Below are positions 14,161 to 23,304 of a stretch of DNA of 37,341 nt, in pieces. Location of the stretch: assembly GCA_019745775.1 (NCBI GenBank), contig JAIESR010000085.1:1-37341 (forward strand), read 5' to 3'. How positions within the stretch are numbered: the stretch's first letter is position 1; each line of letters starts with the position of its first letter. The position numbers were made by a program, and so were the translations under genes. Origin of the DNA: Xanthobacteraceae bacterium. Lineage in GTDB: Bacteria; Pseudomonadota; Alphaproteobacteria; Rhizobiales; Xanthobacteraceae. The notes under the pieces were generated by a model. It did no database searches. It was not told the origin of the DNA and saw only the letters and a program-made list of their open reading frames with translations.

Positions 14161-16379
14161 GCCGACTGCACCTTCTGAACGGCAGCCAGACTGGGCCTTC
14201 TCCCGGGGACGCTGCCAGTCCTGGCCCGCAACGCATTGAGCGTCACCAGGATTGAAGACCCCGACATCGCAGCCGCTGCAATAAGCGGCGTAACCAGACC
14301 GGCCATGGCGATTGGCACAGCGATCGCATTGTACGCGACCGCCAGCCACAGATTCTGCCGCATCAAGGTCCGGGCGCGGCGCGAAAGCAATACGGCATCG
14401 AGCACAGGCTCAAGCCGCTCGCCCATGAATACGGCATCGGCCTGCGCCTGGGTGAGATGGGCGGCGCTGATCGGTGAGATCGAGGCATATGCCGCGGCTA
14501 GCGCGGGCGCATCGTTGAGGCCGTCGCCGACCATCAGCACCCGCCGGCCCTGCGCTTTCATGTGCTCGATGAACGCGATCTTTTCGGCTGGCTTGAGGCC
14601 GGCCTGCCAGGAAGCGAGGCCGAGCGCGTCGGCGACCGGTGCGACGGCTTCGGCGCGGTCGCCCGACAGGATTGCAAGCTCGAGGCCGAGAGCCCTGAGC
14701 CGACGCGCGACAGCGATCGCATCCGGACGCAAACTCTGACTGACGGTGAACAGCGCCCGGCGGTCGCCATGGCTGAAGGCGATAAGGGACGTCGCCGCGT
14801 TATGGGATGCAGAGAGTTCAGCCGGGTCAATCTCACAAAACTCCGCGCTGCCGAGCCTTGCCTCCGCCCCATCGACAAGTGCGCGAACGCCCCTGCCGGA
14901 CTCCTCGCTTGCCCCATCGAATGGCATCTTGGAGATCGCCTCTCGGGCTACCGCGGCCGCGAGCGGATGGCGGCTCGACAATGCGAGACGTGCCGCAGAT
15001 TCGAGCACGTCCGGCGGCACGTTGGCCCGGTTCTGCACACACGGATCAGGCATGGTCAGCGTGCCGGTCTTGTCGAAGATCACCGTGTCCGCTTCGGCCG
15101 TCCGCTCGATCGCGTCGCCCGAGTTGACAATAAGTCCGGCCCTGAACAGCGCACCGGACGCGACCACCTGCACGGCCGGAATAGCGAGGGCAAGCGCACA
15201 GGGGCAGGTGATGATCAGAACCGAAATCGCCACTACGATGGCGTCGTGCAGCGATGCGCCGGCGATGAGCCACCCGGCTGCCGTCATCGCCGCCGCGGTA
15301 TGCACCACGGGAGCATAGAGACGAGCCGCGCGGTCGGCGAGCCGCACGTAGCGCGATTTCGCCCCGACGGCGCCTTCCAGCAACCGTTCGATCTCATCGA
15401 TCAGCGTCGCGCTTCCCGCGGCGGTCACCTTTACCGACAGCGTGCCGGCGAAGTTCACGCTGCCAGCATAGAGCGTGGCGCCGGGCCCGACCGCGCGCTT
15501 TTCGGTTTCGCCGGTGATGAGGCTATCGTCGATCTCGGACACGCCGTTGATCACGGTCCCGTCCGCGGGCACGCGGTCGCCCGGACGGATCAGCACGCGG
15601 TCGCCAGGCCGCAACGCCGCGACCGGCACCGTCACGACTTCGCTGCCGTCGAATCGGTGCGCCATCTCCGATTTCAAGGCCGCGAGATTGCCGGCTACGG
15701 CGCGGGTTTTCTGGCGCATGGCGTGGTCGAAGTAGCGCCCGCACAGCAGGAAGAACAGCAGCATTACAGCCGAATCGAAATAGGCATGCTCAGCGTGATT
15801 GATGGTCTCCACCAGCGACAGGCCAAGGGCCAGGATGACACCGAGCGATATGGGAACATCCATATTGACCTTCCGCAACCGCAACACACGCCAGGCGCTT
15901 TGAAAGAACGGCTGTCCGGCATAGGCGGCGGTCGGCAGCGCAATGAGCGCCGACAGCCAGTGGAACAAATCACGCGTCTCCTGGGTGATGTCGCCGGCGT
16001 TTCCAGACCAGACCGACACCGACAGCAGCATGATGTTCATTGCCGCGAAGCCAGCCACGGCCAGGCATCGCAGCAGCCATTTGGCATGGCGCGTATCATC
16101 GGCTTCGGCGTCGGCGGTTGCGAACGGATGGCCGTGGTAGCCGATGCGTTCGAGAGCACCGAGCACCTGACCGGCGTCGATGTCACGGTCGCGCCACTGC
16201 ACCGCCAGCCGGCGACTGGTGAAGTTCAGCCGGGCGTCGACAATGCCGGGGACCCGCTTGAGCCCGCCCTCGATCTTGCGAATGCAGCCGGCGCAGCCGA
16301 CGCCTTCGACGGCCAAGTCCATTTCCGCGAGCGGGCCGTCATGTCGAACGAAAATGGAATAGTCGATTGCCTGGGCCAT
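14157..16379 (-). CDS. ccoI: Copper-exporting P1B-ATPase CcoI/FixI
   Basis: A P-type ATPase that supplies copper for the CuB site of cbb3 oxidase. The N-terminal metal-binding domain has VGCAGC (C29, C32). Later come the TGE actuator loop (289-291), the intramembrane CPC (392-394), the phosphorylated D436 in DKTGTLT, and GDGLNDAPAL in the hinge. Membrane segments occur around residues 102-215 and 355-410 and at the C-terminus. At 740 aa it has normal length. It starts 7 bases after ccoH and overlaps ccoS by 4 bases, the standard fixGHIS order. No frame damage is visible. Confidence 0.95.
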   Translation of the reverse strand: MAQAIDYSIFVRHDGPLAEMDLAVEGVGCAGCIRKIEGGLKRVPGIVDARLNFTSRRLAVQWRDRDIDAGQVLGALERIGYHGHPFATADAEADDTRHAKWLLRCLAVAGFAAMNIMLLSVSVWSGNAGDITQETRDLFHWLSALIALPTAAYAGQPFFQSAWRVLRLRKVNMDVPISLGVILALGLSLVETINHAEHAYFDSAVMLLFFLLCGRYFDHAMRQKTRAVAGNLAALKSEMAHRFDGSEVVTVPVAALRPGDRVLIRPGDRVPADGTVINGVSEIDDSLITGETEKRAVGPGATLYAGSVNFAGTLSVKVTAAGSATLIDEIERLLEGAVGAKSRYVRLADRAARLYAPVVHTAAAMTAAGWLIAGASLHDAIVVAISVLIITCPCALALAIPAVQVVASGALFRAGLIVNSGDAIERTAEADTVIFDKTGTLTMPDPCVQNRANVPPDVLESAARLALSSRHPLAAAVAREAISKMPFDGASEESGRGVRALVDGAEARLGSAEFCEIDPAELSASHNAATSLIAFSHGDRRALFTVSQSLRPDAIAVARRLRALGLELAILSGDRAEAVAPVADALGLASWQAGLKPAEKIAFIEHMKAQGRRVLMVGDGLNDAPALAAAYASISPISAAHLTQAQADAVFMGERLEPVLDAVLLSRRARTLMRQNLWLAVAYNAIAVPIAMAGLVTPLIAAAAMSGSSILVTLNALRARTGSVPGRRPSLAAVQKVQSA

Positions 16380-16386
16380 TCTCCCC

Positions 16387-16911
16387 TCACCGCAGCGTCA
16401 GACGGTTGCGCGAGCGAAATTTCAGCACACCATCCTGCGACAGCTCGATCACCAGATCCCATTGTCCGACGGCACGTCCGCTGTCGGCCCGAAAGACACC
16501 GGTGCCTGTTTCGCGCCACGCCAGGACGCGGTCGGCGCGTTTGTCCATGGGATGCGCCAAGCGTCCCGAGGCCTGCAGGCCGAACAGCGGTTCATTTGCG
16601 CGGTCCCGGGCAATTATCTCGATGACGGGAGTGACCGCGCCATCCGACCGCGCACCAACGACAACCTGCCAGCCGAGCCGGTCCTGCTCCAGCACCGCGG
16701 CGTTCTGGCGCGCGAACGCCAATCCGGCCTGATAGGAACTTGCGGTCTCGACCCCGCCGAATGTCGTGATCGCCGCAGTCATCATCACAGCGTTCACGGC
16801 CGTGATGATCGCGAAGAAAGTGACCAGACAGACAAAGACCGTCCGCCCCGTCACTTCCCGCCCTTCGGCGCCGCCGCAGCGTGTCGTCATGGTCGCCCTG
16901 ATCTCGGCCAT
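16387..16911 (-). CDS. ccoH: Cbb3 oxidase assembly protein CcoH/FixH
   Basis: A 174-aa protein with one N-terminal membrane anchor (TGRTVFVCLVTFFAIITAVNAVMMTAAI). A periplasmic domain with SSYQAGLAFARQNAA follows, the conserved YQxGLxFN-like signature of FixH. CcoH interacts with the oxidase during maturation. The open frame extends far upstream inside ccoG, but the ATG at 16911 is right: GAGGTGA sits 4 bases before it and overlaps the ccoG stop, and homology starts after it. It lies between ccoG and ccoI with gaps of 7 bases on each side. Confidence 0.92.
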   Translation of the reverse strand: MAEIRATMTTRCGGAEGREVTGRTVFVCLVTFFAIITAVNAVMMTAAITTFGGVETASSYQAGLAFARQNAAVLEQDRLGWQVVVGARSDGAVTPVIEIIARDRANEPLFGLQASGRLAHPMDKRADRVLAWRETGTGVFRADSGRAVGQWDLVIELSQDGVLKFRSRNRLTLR

Positions 16912-16918
16912 GTTCACC

Positions 16919-18460
16919 TCATGGAGCTCTGAAATAGTCGTTCGCCTGGGCCTGCAGGCCGCTTGCCACATCGGTGATCTGAAAGACGATAGGTGTCGAT
17001 GGCGGCATCGAGGCGGCCCGGCTGGTGACAACCATACGGACCTCGCGCGTCTGATCAGGTCCGACCTCGACGATCCGTCGCCCATCGGTCGAGCCTGGCA
17101 CGCCGATAAACTCATGGCTCGCATTGGCGAGCCCCCGGATATCGAGCGCAAATTCGCGTGTGACCCGTTGCTTGTTGACGATACGGATCGTGTAGCCATT
17201 GCGCAGCGAGCCGTCCGCGAGCCGAACGAAAACCGGATTGCGGTCGTGAATGACACTGATCGATTCGGTGGTCCGGCTCGCCAGAGCGTAAAGCATCACG
17301 ACACCGGTAACCGCAATCACAGCTGCATAGAGTAGCGTCCGCGCCCGCACGATCCTCACCTGCGCGGACCTGCCCTCCTGCCGGCGCTTGATGTTGAGGT
17401 CGGTGTCGTAGGCGATCAGCCGCAGCGGCCGGCCGATCTTCGTCATCACCGTGTCGCAGGCGTCGATGCAAAGGCCGCACTGGATGCAGCCTAGGTTCGC
17501 GCCGTCGCGGATGTCGACACCGGTCGGGCACACATAGACGCATTGCAGGCAATCGATGCAGTCGCCGACCGGTGCTCCCTGCTCGCGCAGCGCCGCATTC
17601 TTCTTGATCGACCCGCGCGGCTCGCCGCGGTCGTAGCGATAGGTGACGTTGAGCGCATGCTCGTCGGTCAGCGCCGCCTGGATGCGCGGCCATGGGCACA
17701 TATAGGTGCAGACCTGCTCGCGCATATGTCCTGCGAGCGCGTAGGTCGTGGCCGTCAGGATGCCGATCCACAGATAGGCAACGAACGGTGCCTGGAAGGT
17801 GGCGAGGTCTTTCACCAGTGTCGGCGCGTCGGCGAAGTACAACACCCAGGCGCCGCCGGTCCACCACGCCACCATGAGCCAGAGGACATGCTTCAGGCCG
17901 AGTCGGGCGACGCGCTCGGTCGTCCACGGTCCGCGCTCACGCAGCATGTGCTCGCGGCGGTCGCCCTCCACCCAGCGCTCGATCGCGCAGAACAGATCGG
18001 TCCACACCGTCTGCGGGCAGAGATAGCCGCACCAGACGCGGCCCGCCACGGCGTTCATCAAGAACAGCGCCATCGCGGCGATGATCAGCAGACCGGTCAG
18101 GTAATAGACTTCCTGCGGCCATATCTCGATGAAGAAGAAATAGAAGCGATGGTTCGGGAAATCGATCAGGACCGCCTGGCTGGGCGCATTCGGCCCGCGG
18201 TCCCAGCGCACGAACGGCAAGAGGTAGTAGATGCCGAGCGTGACGGCCAGCATCGCCCACTTGGTCCGGCGATAAGTGCCGTGCACCGCCTGCGGATAGA
18301 TCTTGCGGCGCGCTGCGTAGAGCGGCGTCTCTTCGTCAGGCTCCGGCAGTGGCGATGGCGACCGCCCCGCCACGGGAACCACGACGGCCGGCTCGGCGCC
18401 CGCAGGGGCGGGCCCGGCGTCCCTGGGCTCGTGACGCGGCTCCGCAGTGGCGAGCGACAT
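16919..18460 (-). CDS. ccoG: Cbb3 oxidase assembly ferredoxin CcoG/FixG (RdxA)
   Basis: A membrane iron-sulfur protein of the CcoG/RdxA family, linked to cupric reductase activity during cbb3 assembly. Membrane segments occur near residues 70-85, 120-140, 190-210, 228-245 and 365-388. A WCGYLCPQTVW motif is at 143-153. The two-cluster ferredoxin segment runs through 301-335, with CIDCLQCVYVCP and CIQCGLCIDAC. An Ig-like domain forms the C-terminus. The N-terminal 45 residues are Pro/Ala-rich and variable. The gene starts 4 bases after ccoP, so ccoNOQP and ccoGHIS here probably form one continuous operon. Confidence 0.95.
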   Translation of the reverse strand: MSLATAEPRHEPRDAGPAPAGAEPAVVVPVAGRSPSPLPEPDEETPLYAARRKIYPQAVHGTYRRTKWAMLAVTLGIYYLLPFVRWDRGPNAPSQAVLIDFPNHRFYFFFIEIWPQEVYYLTGLLIIAAMALFLMNAVAGRVWCGYLCPQTVWTDLFCAIERWVEGDRREHMLRERGPWTTERVARLGLKHVLWLMVAWWTGGAWVLYFADAPTLVKDLATFQAPFVAYLWIGILTATTYALAGHMREQVCTYMCPWPRIQAALTDEHALNVTYRYDRGEPRGSIKKNAALREQGAPVGDCIDCLQCVYVCPTGVDIRDGANLGCIQCGLCIDACDTVMTKIGRPLRLIAYDTDLNIKRRQEGRSAQVRIVRARTLLYAAVIAVTGVVMLYALASRTTESISVIHDRNPVFVRLADGSLRNGYTIRIVNKQRVTREFALDIRGLANASHEFIGVPGSTDGRRIVEVGPDQTREVRMVVTSRAASMPPSTPIVFQITDVASGLQAQANDYFRAP

Positions 18461-18464
18461 GTCT

Positions 18465-19340
18465 TCACCTCACTCCACCGCCGAGCGTGTGGACGTAGAT
18501 CGTGAGCGCCTTGATCGTGCTTTCGTCGAGCCGGCCGGCCCACGCCGGCATCATCCCGCCGCGGCCATTCCATAACCCTTCGATGACCGACGCACGGTCC
18601 GAGCCATAGAGCCAGATTGCGTCCGTCAGGTTGGGTGCGCCCAGTTCGCGCTTACCACGACCGTCGGCGCCATGACAGTTAGCGCACGCCTCGGCGTAGA
18701 CCTTCTTCCCCAGCTCGAGATTGGCGCCGGACTCGACCGCAATCCCTGCCAGCGTGCGCGTGTAGTCGGCGACTGCTTCGATCTCCGGCCGCTTGAGGAT
18801 GCCGTCGCGTCCAAAGGCCGGCATGGTGCCCTGCCGCTCCTTGCTTTGCGGCGTGCGGATCCCGTCACGGATGGTGAGCGCGATGTCTTCCAGACGCCCG
18901 CCCCACAGCCACTCGTCGTCCAGCAGATTCGGGTATCCCCTGGCGCCACCGCCGCCGGTGCCGTGGCATGGCGCGCAGTTTTCCAGGAACACCGGCCGGC
19001 CTTGCGCGCGGGCAAACTGCGACAGGTTCTCGTCGGCCGCGATTTCCGCCAGCGAAGACTTCAAGAGACGTTCCACCATTGGGCCGCGCTGCGCCTTCAG
19101 CGCGTCCATGTCCGTGATGATGGCTTCGCGCGACTGCCAGTTGAGCAGGCCCACGGTGGAGGACGACACGAGCGGCCAGGACGGATAGGCAATCCAATAG
19201 CCGATCGACCAGATGATCGTGAGATAGAACAGCCATAGCCACCAGCGCGGCAGTGGGGTGTTGAGTTCGCGGATGCCGTCCCACTCGCGTCCGGTGGTGG
19301 CAGTGCCCGTCAATGCGTCGATGTCTCGTTCATGGGCCAT
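18465..19340 (-). CDS. ccoP: Cbb3 oxidase diheme subunit CcoP/FixP
   Basis: The electron-entry subunit of cytochrome cbb3 oxidase, 291 aa. It has a short cytoplasmic N-terminus, a membrane span (PRWWLWLFYLTIIWSIGYW, 31-49), and two periplasmic cytochrome c domains with CAPCH (122-126) and CANCH (219-223). Methionine ligand candidates are present (GTMPAFG and GMMPAW). The ATG at 19340 is chosen because the region upstream in frame overlaps ccoQ and lacks family similarity. It lies 4 bases after ccoQ and 4 bases before ccoG. Confidence 0.95.
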   Translation of the reverse strand: MAHERDIDALTGTATTGREWDGIRELNTPLPRWWLWLFYLTIIWSIGYWIAYPSWPLVSSSTVGLLNWQSREAIITDMDALKAQRGPMVERLLKSSLAEIAADENLSQFARAQGRPVFLENCAPCHGTGGGGARGYPNLLDDEWLWGGRLEDIALTIRDGIRTPQSKERQGTMPAFGRDGILKRPEIEAVADYTRTLAGIAVESGANLELGKKVYAEACANCHGADGRGKRELGAPNLTDAIWLYGSDRASVIEGLWNGRGGMMPAWAGRLDESTIKALTIYVHTLGGGVR

Positions 19341-19344
19341 CGGA

Positions 19345-19500
19345 TCAATCCTCGCGGAGCGGCATGCGCGCGGCTTCGTCAAACTCCCGCTTGCGCGACG
19401 GCCAAAGCGCGTAGGCCAGCACAGCCACAAACACAGCGACGAAGTAGAGAAGCCCCCACGTCTGGGCGAATTCCGCGAGCGCGCGATAGGTCGAGTTCAT
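19345..19500 (-). CDS. ccoQ: Cbb3 oxidase subunit CcoQ/FixQ
   Basis: A 51-aa protein translated from the gap between ccoO and ccoP. It begins MNSTYRALAEFAQTWGLLYF, continues as a single membrane span, and ends with the basic WPSRKREFDEAARMPL tail typical of CcoQ, which stabilises CcoP in the complex. It is too short for most automatic gene calls. Its start lies 9 bases after the ccoO stop and its end 4 bases before ccoP, matching the conserved NOQP order. Confidence 0.93.
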   Translation of the reverse strand: MNSTYRALAEFAQTWGLLYFVAVFVAVLAYALWPSRKREFDEAARMPLRED

Positions 19501-19509
19501 CGTGGTACC

Positions 19510-20244
19510 TCAGCGGATGTTTGCGCGGTTGTTGTAGAGCCGGAAGTCGACCATGGTACCGAGCACCTGGAGATAAGCGATCAGCGCATCCGCCTCGGTA
19601 ATGCGTTCGGGATTGCCGTCGAAGTCGCGCGACTGCGCTTTCGGGTAGCGCTTCGCAAGATCAACGGCGCTGCCCGGATCGCCCGATGCCTGCACCCGGG
19701 TATCGTCGATCGCACTCGCGATCATCTCGGGCGAATAGGGAACACCAAGCCTGGCCTGCACGCGCAGGTCGTCGGCGATATGCCTGAAATCGAGATCAGT
19801 GCGCACCAGCCACGGATAAGCCGGCATGATCGAACCGGGCACGACCGCGGTCGGACGAACCAGATGATCGCGATGCCAGTCGTCGGAATACTTGCCCCCG
19901 ACGCGCGCCAGGTCGGGACCCGTGCGCTTCGACCCCCATTGGAATGGGCGGTCGTACATGCTTTCGGCGGCGAGCGAGTAGTGCCCATACCGCTCGATCT
20001 CGTCGCGCAGCGGCCGGATCATCTGCGAGTGGCAGTTGTAGCAGCCCTCACGCACGTAGATGTTGCGGCCGGCAAGCTCAAGCGGCGTGTACGGCCGCAT
20101 CCCCTCGACTTTTTCGATCGTGTTCTTGAGATAGAACAGCGGCGCGATCTCGACCAGCCCGCCGATCGCGATCACGATCAGGACGCCGATCACCAGCACG
20201 ATCGAGTTCTTCTCGAAGATTGCGTGCTTCTGCCACAGCGACAT
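19510..20244 (-). CDS. ccoO: Cbb3 oxidase monoheme subunit CcoO/FixO
   Basis: A membrane-anchored cytochrome c subunit of cbb3 oxidase, 244 aa. An N-terminal anchor ([24 protein letters not shown]) leads to the heme c site CYNCHSQ (C68, C71, H72). The conserved [20 protein letters not shown]-like segment follows (here with SLAAES), and [11 protein letters not shown] provides the likely methionine ligand. Length and motifs are normal. It starts 10 bases after ccoN. Confidence 0.96.
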   Translation of the reverse strand: MSLWQKHAIFEKNSIVLVIGVLIVIAIGGLVEIAPLFYLKNTIEKVEGMRPYTPLELAGRNIYVREGCYNCHSQMIRPLRDEIERYGHYSLAAESMYDRPFQWGSKRTGPDLARVGGKYSDDWHRDHLVRPTAVVPGSIMPAYPWLVRTDLDFRHIADDLRVQARLGVPYSPEMIASAIDDTRVQASGDPGSAVDLAKRYPKAQSRDFDGNPERITEADALIAYLQVLGTMVDFRLYNNRANIR

Positions 20245-20254
20245 CGGTTACTCC

Positions 20255-21919
20255 TCAGCGGGCCAGCACCGGAACAGCGTCCGCCACGGGCGCCACACGC
20301 CCGGACGGCTTAGCGGCTCCGCGCGGATAAACGGTGCGCCAGAGATTGAAGACCATGATCAGCGCACCGGCGAGGAACAGCGCGCCGCCGAGCGCCCGGA
20401 TCACATAGAAGGGGTGCATCGCCTCGACGGTCTCGATGAACGAGTATTCGAGGAAGCCCAGCTGCGTGTAGGCGCGCCACATCAGGCCCTGGAGGATGCC
20501 CGACACCCACATCGCGGTGATGTAGAGGACGATGCCGAGGCTCGAGATCCAGAAGTGCCAGTTAACGAGCTTGAGCGAATAGAGCTCGCGATTCCACAGC
20601 CAGGGCACCAGGCAGTAGATCGCGCCGAACGAAATGTATCCGACCCAGCCGAGCGCGCCCGAATGCACATGGCCGATGGTCCAGTCGGTGTAATGGCTGA
20701 GCGAATTGACCGCCTTGATGGACATAAGCGGCCCCTCAAAAGTTGCCATGCCGTAGAAGGCGATCGACACCACCATCATGCGCAGCACAGGGTCGGTGCG
20801 CAGCTTGTCCCAGGCGCCCGAGAGCGTCATGAGGCCGTTGATCATGCCGCCCCATGACGGCATCCAGAGCATGATCGAGAACGTCATGCCGAGCGTCTGC
20901 GCCCAGTCCGGCAACGCGGTGTAGTGGAGGTGGTGAGGTCCCGCCCAGATGTAAAGGAAGATCAGCGCCCAGAAGTGGATGATCGACAGCCGATAGGAAT
21001 AGATCGGCCGCTCCGCGCGCTTGGGCACGAAGTAGTACACGATGGCGAGGAAGCCGGCGGTGAGGAAAAAGCCCACCGCGTTGTGGCCGTACCACCACTG
21101 CACCATGGCGTCCTGCACGCCCGACCAGACGATGTAGGATTTCGGCGAAAACAGCGACACCGGAATCGCGGCGTTGTTGCCGAGGTGCAGAACAGCAATC
21201 GTCAGGATGAAGGCGAGATAGAACCAGTTCGCCACATAGATGTGCGACTCGGTGCGCCGCTTGATCGTGCCGAGATAGACCAGCAAATAGACGACCCACA
21301 CGACAGTGAGCCACAGGTCGGCGTACCACTCCGGCTCGGCGTATTCCTTCGACTGAGTGATGCCGAGCAGATAGCCGGTGCCGGCGATCACGATGAAGAA
21401 ATTGTAGCCGACCACCACGAACCAGGGTGCGATGTCGCCGGCAAGCCGCGCGCGGCAGGTCCGCTGCACGACATAGAACGACGTGGCGATCAGTACATTG
21501 CCGCCGAAGGCAAAGATCACCGCCGAAGTGTGCAACGGCCGGATGCGGCCGAACGTCAGCCATGGCAGGTCAAAGTTGAGCGCGGGAAATGCGAGCTCGA
21601 GCGCGGCCCACAAGCCGACCGCAAACCCGGCAATGCCCCAGAACACCGCCGCAATGGTCGCAAACTTCACCGGACCGAAGTTGTAATTGGGAAGTCCGTC
21701 GACGGTCAGCGGGGGAAGGGCCGCGGGCCGTTCGAAGTACCGATTGAGAATCCAGAACGCCGCGGCAGCACTGCCCGCAAGGAACAGGAAGGCATGAAAG
21801 GAATACTCGGGCGTATGGGCCTGGGCGAGAACGATCAGCGACAACGCCGCCAGCGCTGCGAAAGCGAGCGCGGTCCCGCCCTCCCCCAGTGTCATCGATT
21901 TTGTCGCCGCCGTGCTCAT
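20255..21919 (-). CDS. ccoN: Cbb3 oxidase catalytic subunit CcoN/FixN
   Basis: The heme-copper oxidase subunit that reduces O2 with high affinity, about 554 aa with twelve predicted membrane spans. Metal ligands are in place: H130 in RPLHTSAV and the H417/H419 pair in [12 protein letters not shown] for the hemes, and H279 (WYGHNAV) with H329/H330 (GPHHLHY) for CuB. The ATG at 21919 is preferred over an in-frame TTG 18 bases earlier because GGGAG sits between them. A perfect FixK box lies 83-96 bases upstream, consistent with microaerobic activation. It is the first gene of ccoNOQP-GHIS. Confidence 0.96.
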   Translation of the reverse strand: MSTAATKSMTLGEGGTALAFAALAALSLIVLAQAHTPEYSFHAFLFLAGSAAAAFWILNRYFERPAALPPLTVDGLPNYNFGPVKFATIAAVFWGIAGFAVGLWAALELAFPALNFDLPWLTFGRIRPLHTSAVIFAFGGNVLIATSFYVVQRTCRARLAGDIAPWFVVVGYNFFIVIAGTGYLLGITQSKEYAEPEWYADLWLTVVWVVYLLVYLGTIKRRTESHIYVANWFYLAFILTIAVLHLGNNAAIPVSLFSPKSYIVWSGVQDAMVQWWYGHNAVGFFLTAGFLAIVYYFVPKRAERPIYSYRLSIIHFWALIFLYIWAGPHHLHYTALPDWAQTLGMTFSIMLWMPSWGGMINGLMTLSGAWDKLRTDPVLRMMVVSIAFYGMATFEGPLMSIKAVNSLSHYTDWTIGHVHSGALGWVGYISFGAIYCLVPWLWNRELYSLKLVNWHFWISSLGIVLYITAMWVSGILQGLMWRAYTQLGFLEYSFIETVEAMHPFYVIRALGGALFLAGALIMVFNLWRTVYPRGAAKPSGRVAPVADAVPVLAR

Positions 21920-22001
21920 CGCCTTGCGCGCTCCCAACGCAAACCGCGCGTCCGACCGCGCGTCATGGCACGAACATCATCATTCGATGACGATGAGCGT
22001 G

Positions 22002-22015
22002 TTGATGCAGATCAA
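22002..22015 (-). promoter_or_regulatory. FixK/FNR box before ccoN
   Basis: TTGATGCAGATCAA is a perfect TTGAT-N4-ATCAA. Its centre is 89 bases from the ccoN ATG. A class II start about 41 bases downstream would give a 48-base leader. This is the classic position for FixK control of fixNOQP. Confidence 0.85.
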
Positions 22016-22090
22016 TCGCGATGCGCGGATTGCTCCATTTGACGAATCTGCTAACGAGATGGCGGCGTATGCGACGAAGGCTGCATACGA

Positions 22091-22104
22091 TTGATTTCGA
22101 TCAA
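22091..22104 (+). promoter_or_regulatory. FixK/FNR box before cytochrome c gene
   Basis: TTGATTTCGATCAA is a second perfect box, facing the plus-strand cytochrome c gene. At the usual spacing transcription would begin near 22139, just before the AAGGAG ribosome binding site. This also rules out the earlier ATG at 22130. Confidence 0.8.
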
Positions 22105-22156
22105 TGCCGCCCTTTGAAAGATTGAGACGATGCCACCTATGCAAGGAGAGCCGGCG

Positions 22157-22480
22157 ATGCGACGATTCTTTCAGGTTGCCATCTTCGCACTGCTGACATC
22201 GTCAGCTTCGGCGCAGACTACCCTGGAACCTGCCGCGCAACGCGGCCTCACCCTCGCGCGCGCCAACTGCGCACGCTGTCATTCCATCGATCGCGTGACT
22301 GCGAGCCCGCTTGCAATCGCGCCGCCTTTTCGCACCTTGCACAAGAAGTACCCCGTCGAGAATCTGGAAGAGGCCTTGGCGCAAGGCATCTCGACAGGAC
22401 ATCCGACCATGCCCGAGTTTCGCTTCGACCCCGGCCAAGTCAGCGACTTCATCGCGTTCCTGAAGACGCTGGAGCGATAA
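22157..22480 (+). CDS. Exported small cytochrome c
   Basis: A 107-aa periplasmic monoheme cytochrome. The signal peptide is MRRFFQVAIFALLTSSASA with cleavage before QTTLE. The heme site CARCHSID follows shortly after, and GHPTMPEFRFDPGQVSDFIAFLKTL gives the methionine ligand and closing helix of a class I cytochrome c. AAGGAG 8 bases upstream fixes the ATG at 22157, and the predicted promoter start lies downstream of the earlier ATG. It is divergent from ccoN with its own FixK box, so it may donate electrons to the cbb3 oxidase; that partner is inferred from position only. Confidence 0.88.
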   Translation: MRRFFQVAIFALLTSSASAQTTLEPAAQRGLTLARANCARCHSIDRVTASPLAIAPPFRTLHKKYPVENLEEALAQGISTGHPTMPEFRFDPGQVSDFIAFLKTLER

Positions 22481-22481
22481 C

Positions 22482-22510
22482 AAAAAATCCGGAAGGCAGA
22501 GCCTCCCGGC
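22482..22510 (-). terminator. Intrinsic terminator of the CBS-BON gene
   Basis: Read on the minus strand, GCCGGGAGGC pairs with the CCTTCCGG arm around a short loop and is followed at once by ATTTTTTG. The hairpin plus six-T tract is a typical Rho-independent terminator, 32 bases after the CBS-BON stop. It also lies just past the cytochrome c stop on the other strand. Confidence 0.8.
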
Positions 22511-22541
22511 AATCCGTTTCGCCAGCCGCAGCTTGCGGCGA

Positions 22542-23276
22542 TCAGCTTAACCGACCAATCGTCCGGAAATCGTCCATCGACGGCAGGACGACGCCCGAGG
22601 TGGGCTCGATCCAGACCAGATGGTCTTCGACGCTCTTCACGCCCGGCGTATTCTCCGCCATGACCCGGATGCCCTGGCGCTGCCGCTCTTCGGTCAACGT
22701 GCCCCAGAGATGGACCACGCCATTCTTCACGATGACGTCGACCAGCGCAACCGGAGCCCAGCTCTGCTTCGCCAGCTCGGCAAGCAGATGTTGACGAATG
22801 GACGAATCGGCGACGTTCGCTGGCTTGGTATCGCGCGCCACGGAAACCAAAGCACGCAGAAGGTTGGCACGGCTGAGGATGCCTACCAGACGATCCTCGC
22901 GCAGGACCGGCAGCCGCTTGATCTGCTTCGACTCCATGATCCTGACCACGTCCGTCAGCGGTGTGTCTTCGGTTACGGTGTGAACCGGCGTGGTCATCAC
23001 CTCATGGACCTTGCGCCCGCAGGCGCTGACATATTCGCTCGCGAGTCGACCGGGGCCGACCAAGAACTCGATCCACCGCGGGCGCCGCTTCTGGGTTCCG
23101 AGCTCGGCCCGCCGCAGCAAATCGCCTTCGGTGAGCATGCCCACCAGCGCGCCGGTGTTGTCGACGACCGGAAGGCCGCTGATGCGGCGCTTAAGCATCA
23201 TCTGGATTGCATGCATGACCGAAGCGTCGGGATCGACGGTGACGGTGGACTGCGTCATGACATCGCCGGCGTTCAT
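22542..23276 (-). CDS. CBS-pair and BON domain protein
   Basis: A 244-aa cytosolic protein with two CBS motifs (about residues 1-60, VMTQSTVTVDPDASVMHAIQMML, and 88-145, VMTTPVHTVTEDTPLTDVVRIM). A BON domain covers about residues 155-225 (IRQHLLAEL....VDVIVKNGVVHLWGTLTEERQRQGIRVMAENTPGVKSVEDHL). CBS pairs bind adenine nucleotides; BON domains may contact lipid or partner proteins. It lies 28 bases after the fixK-like gene on the same strand, so the two are probably co-transcribed. A clear terminator follows. The precise role is unknown, although such proteins are common in rhizobial micro-oxic regulons. Confidence 0.87.
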   Translation of the reverse strand: MNAGDVMTQSTVTVDPDASVMHAIQMMLKRRISGLPVVDNTGALVGMLTEGDLLRRAELGTQKRRPRWIEFLVGPGRLASEYVSACGRKVHEVMTTPVHTVTEDTPLTDVVRIMESKQIKRLPVLREDRLVGILSRANLLRALVSVARDTKPANVADSSIRQHLLAELAKQSWAPVALVDVIVKNGVVHLWGTLTEERQRQGIRVMAENTPGVKSVEDHLVWIEPTSGVVLPSMDDFRTIGRLS

Positions 23277-23304
23277 GGATTCTCTCCCGTCATGAGATTG
23301 GTGA

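Noticed and set aside
14562-16625. A 687-codon open frame on the plus strand
   Set aside because: It lies antisense to ccoI and ccoH, which have complete family motifs; its composition is that of a shadow frame.
21920-21937. Upstream in-frame TTG start for ccoN
   Set aside because: The GGGAG that would serve as ribosome binding site lies inside this extension, so the ATG at 21919 is better.
22130-22156. Earlier ATG for the cytochrome c gene
   Set aside because: The FixK box predicts transcription starting after it, and AAGGAG is correctly spaced for the ATG at 22157; the shorter form also has a clean signal peptide.
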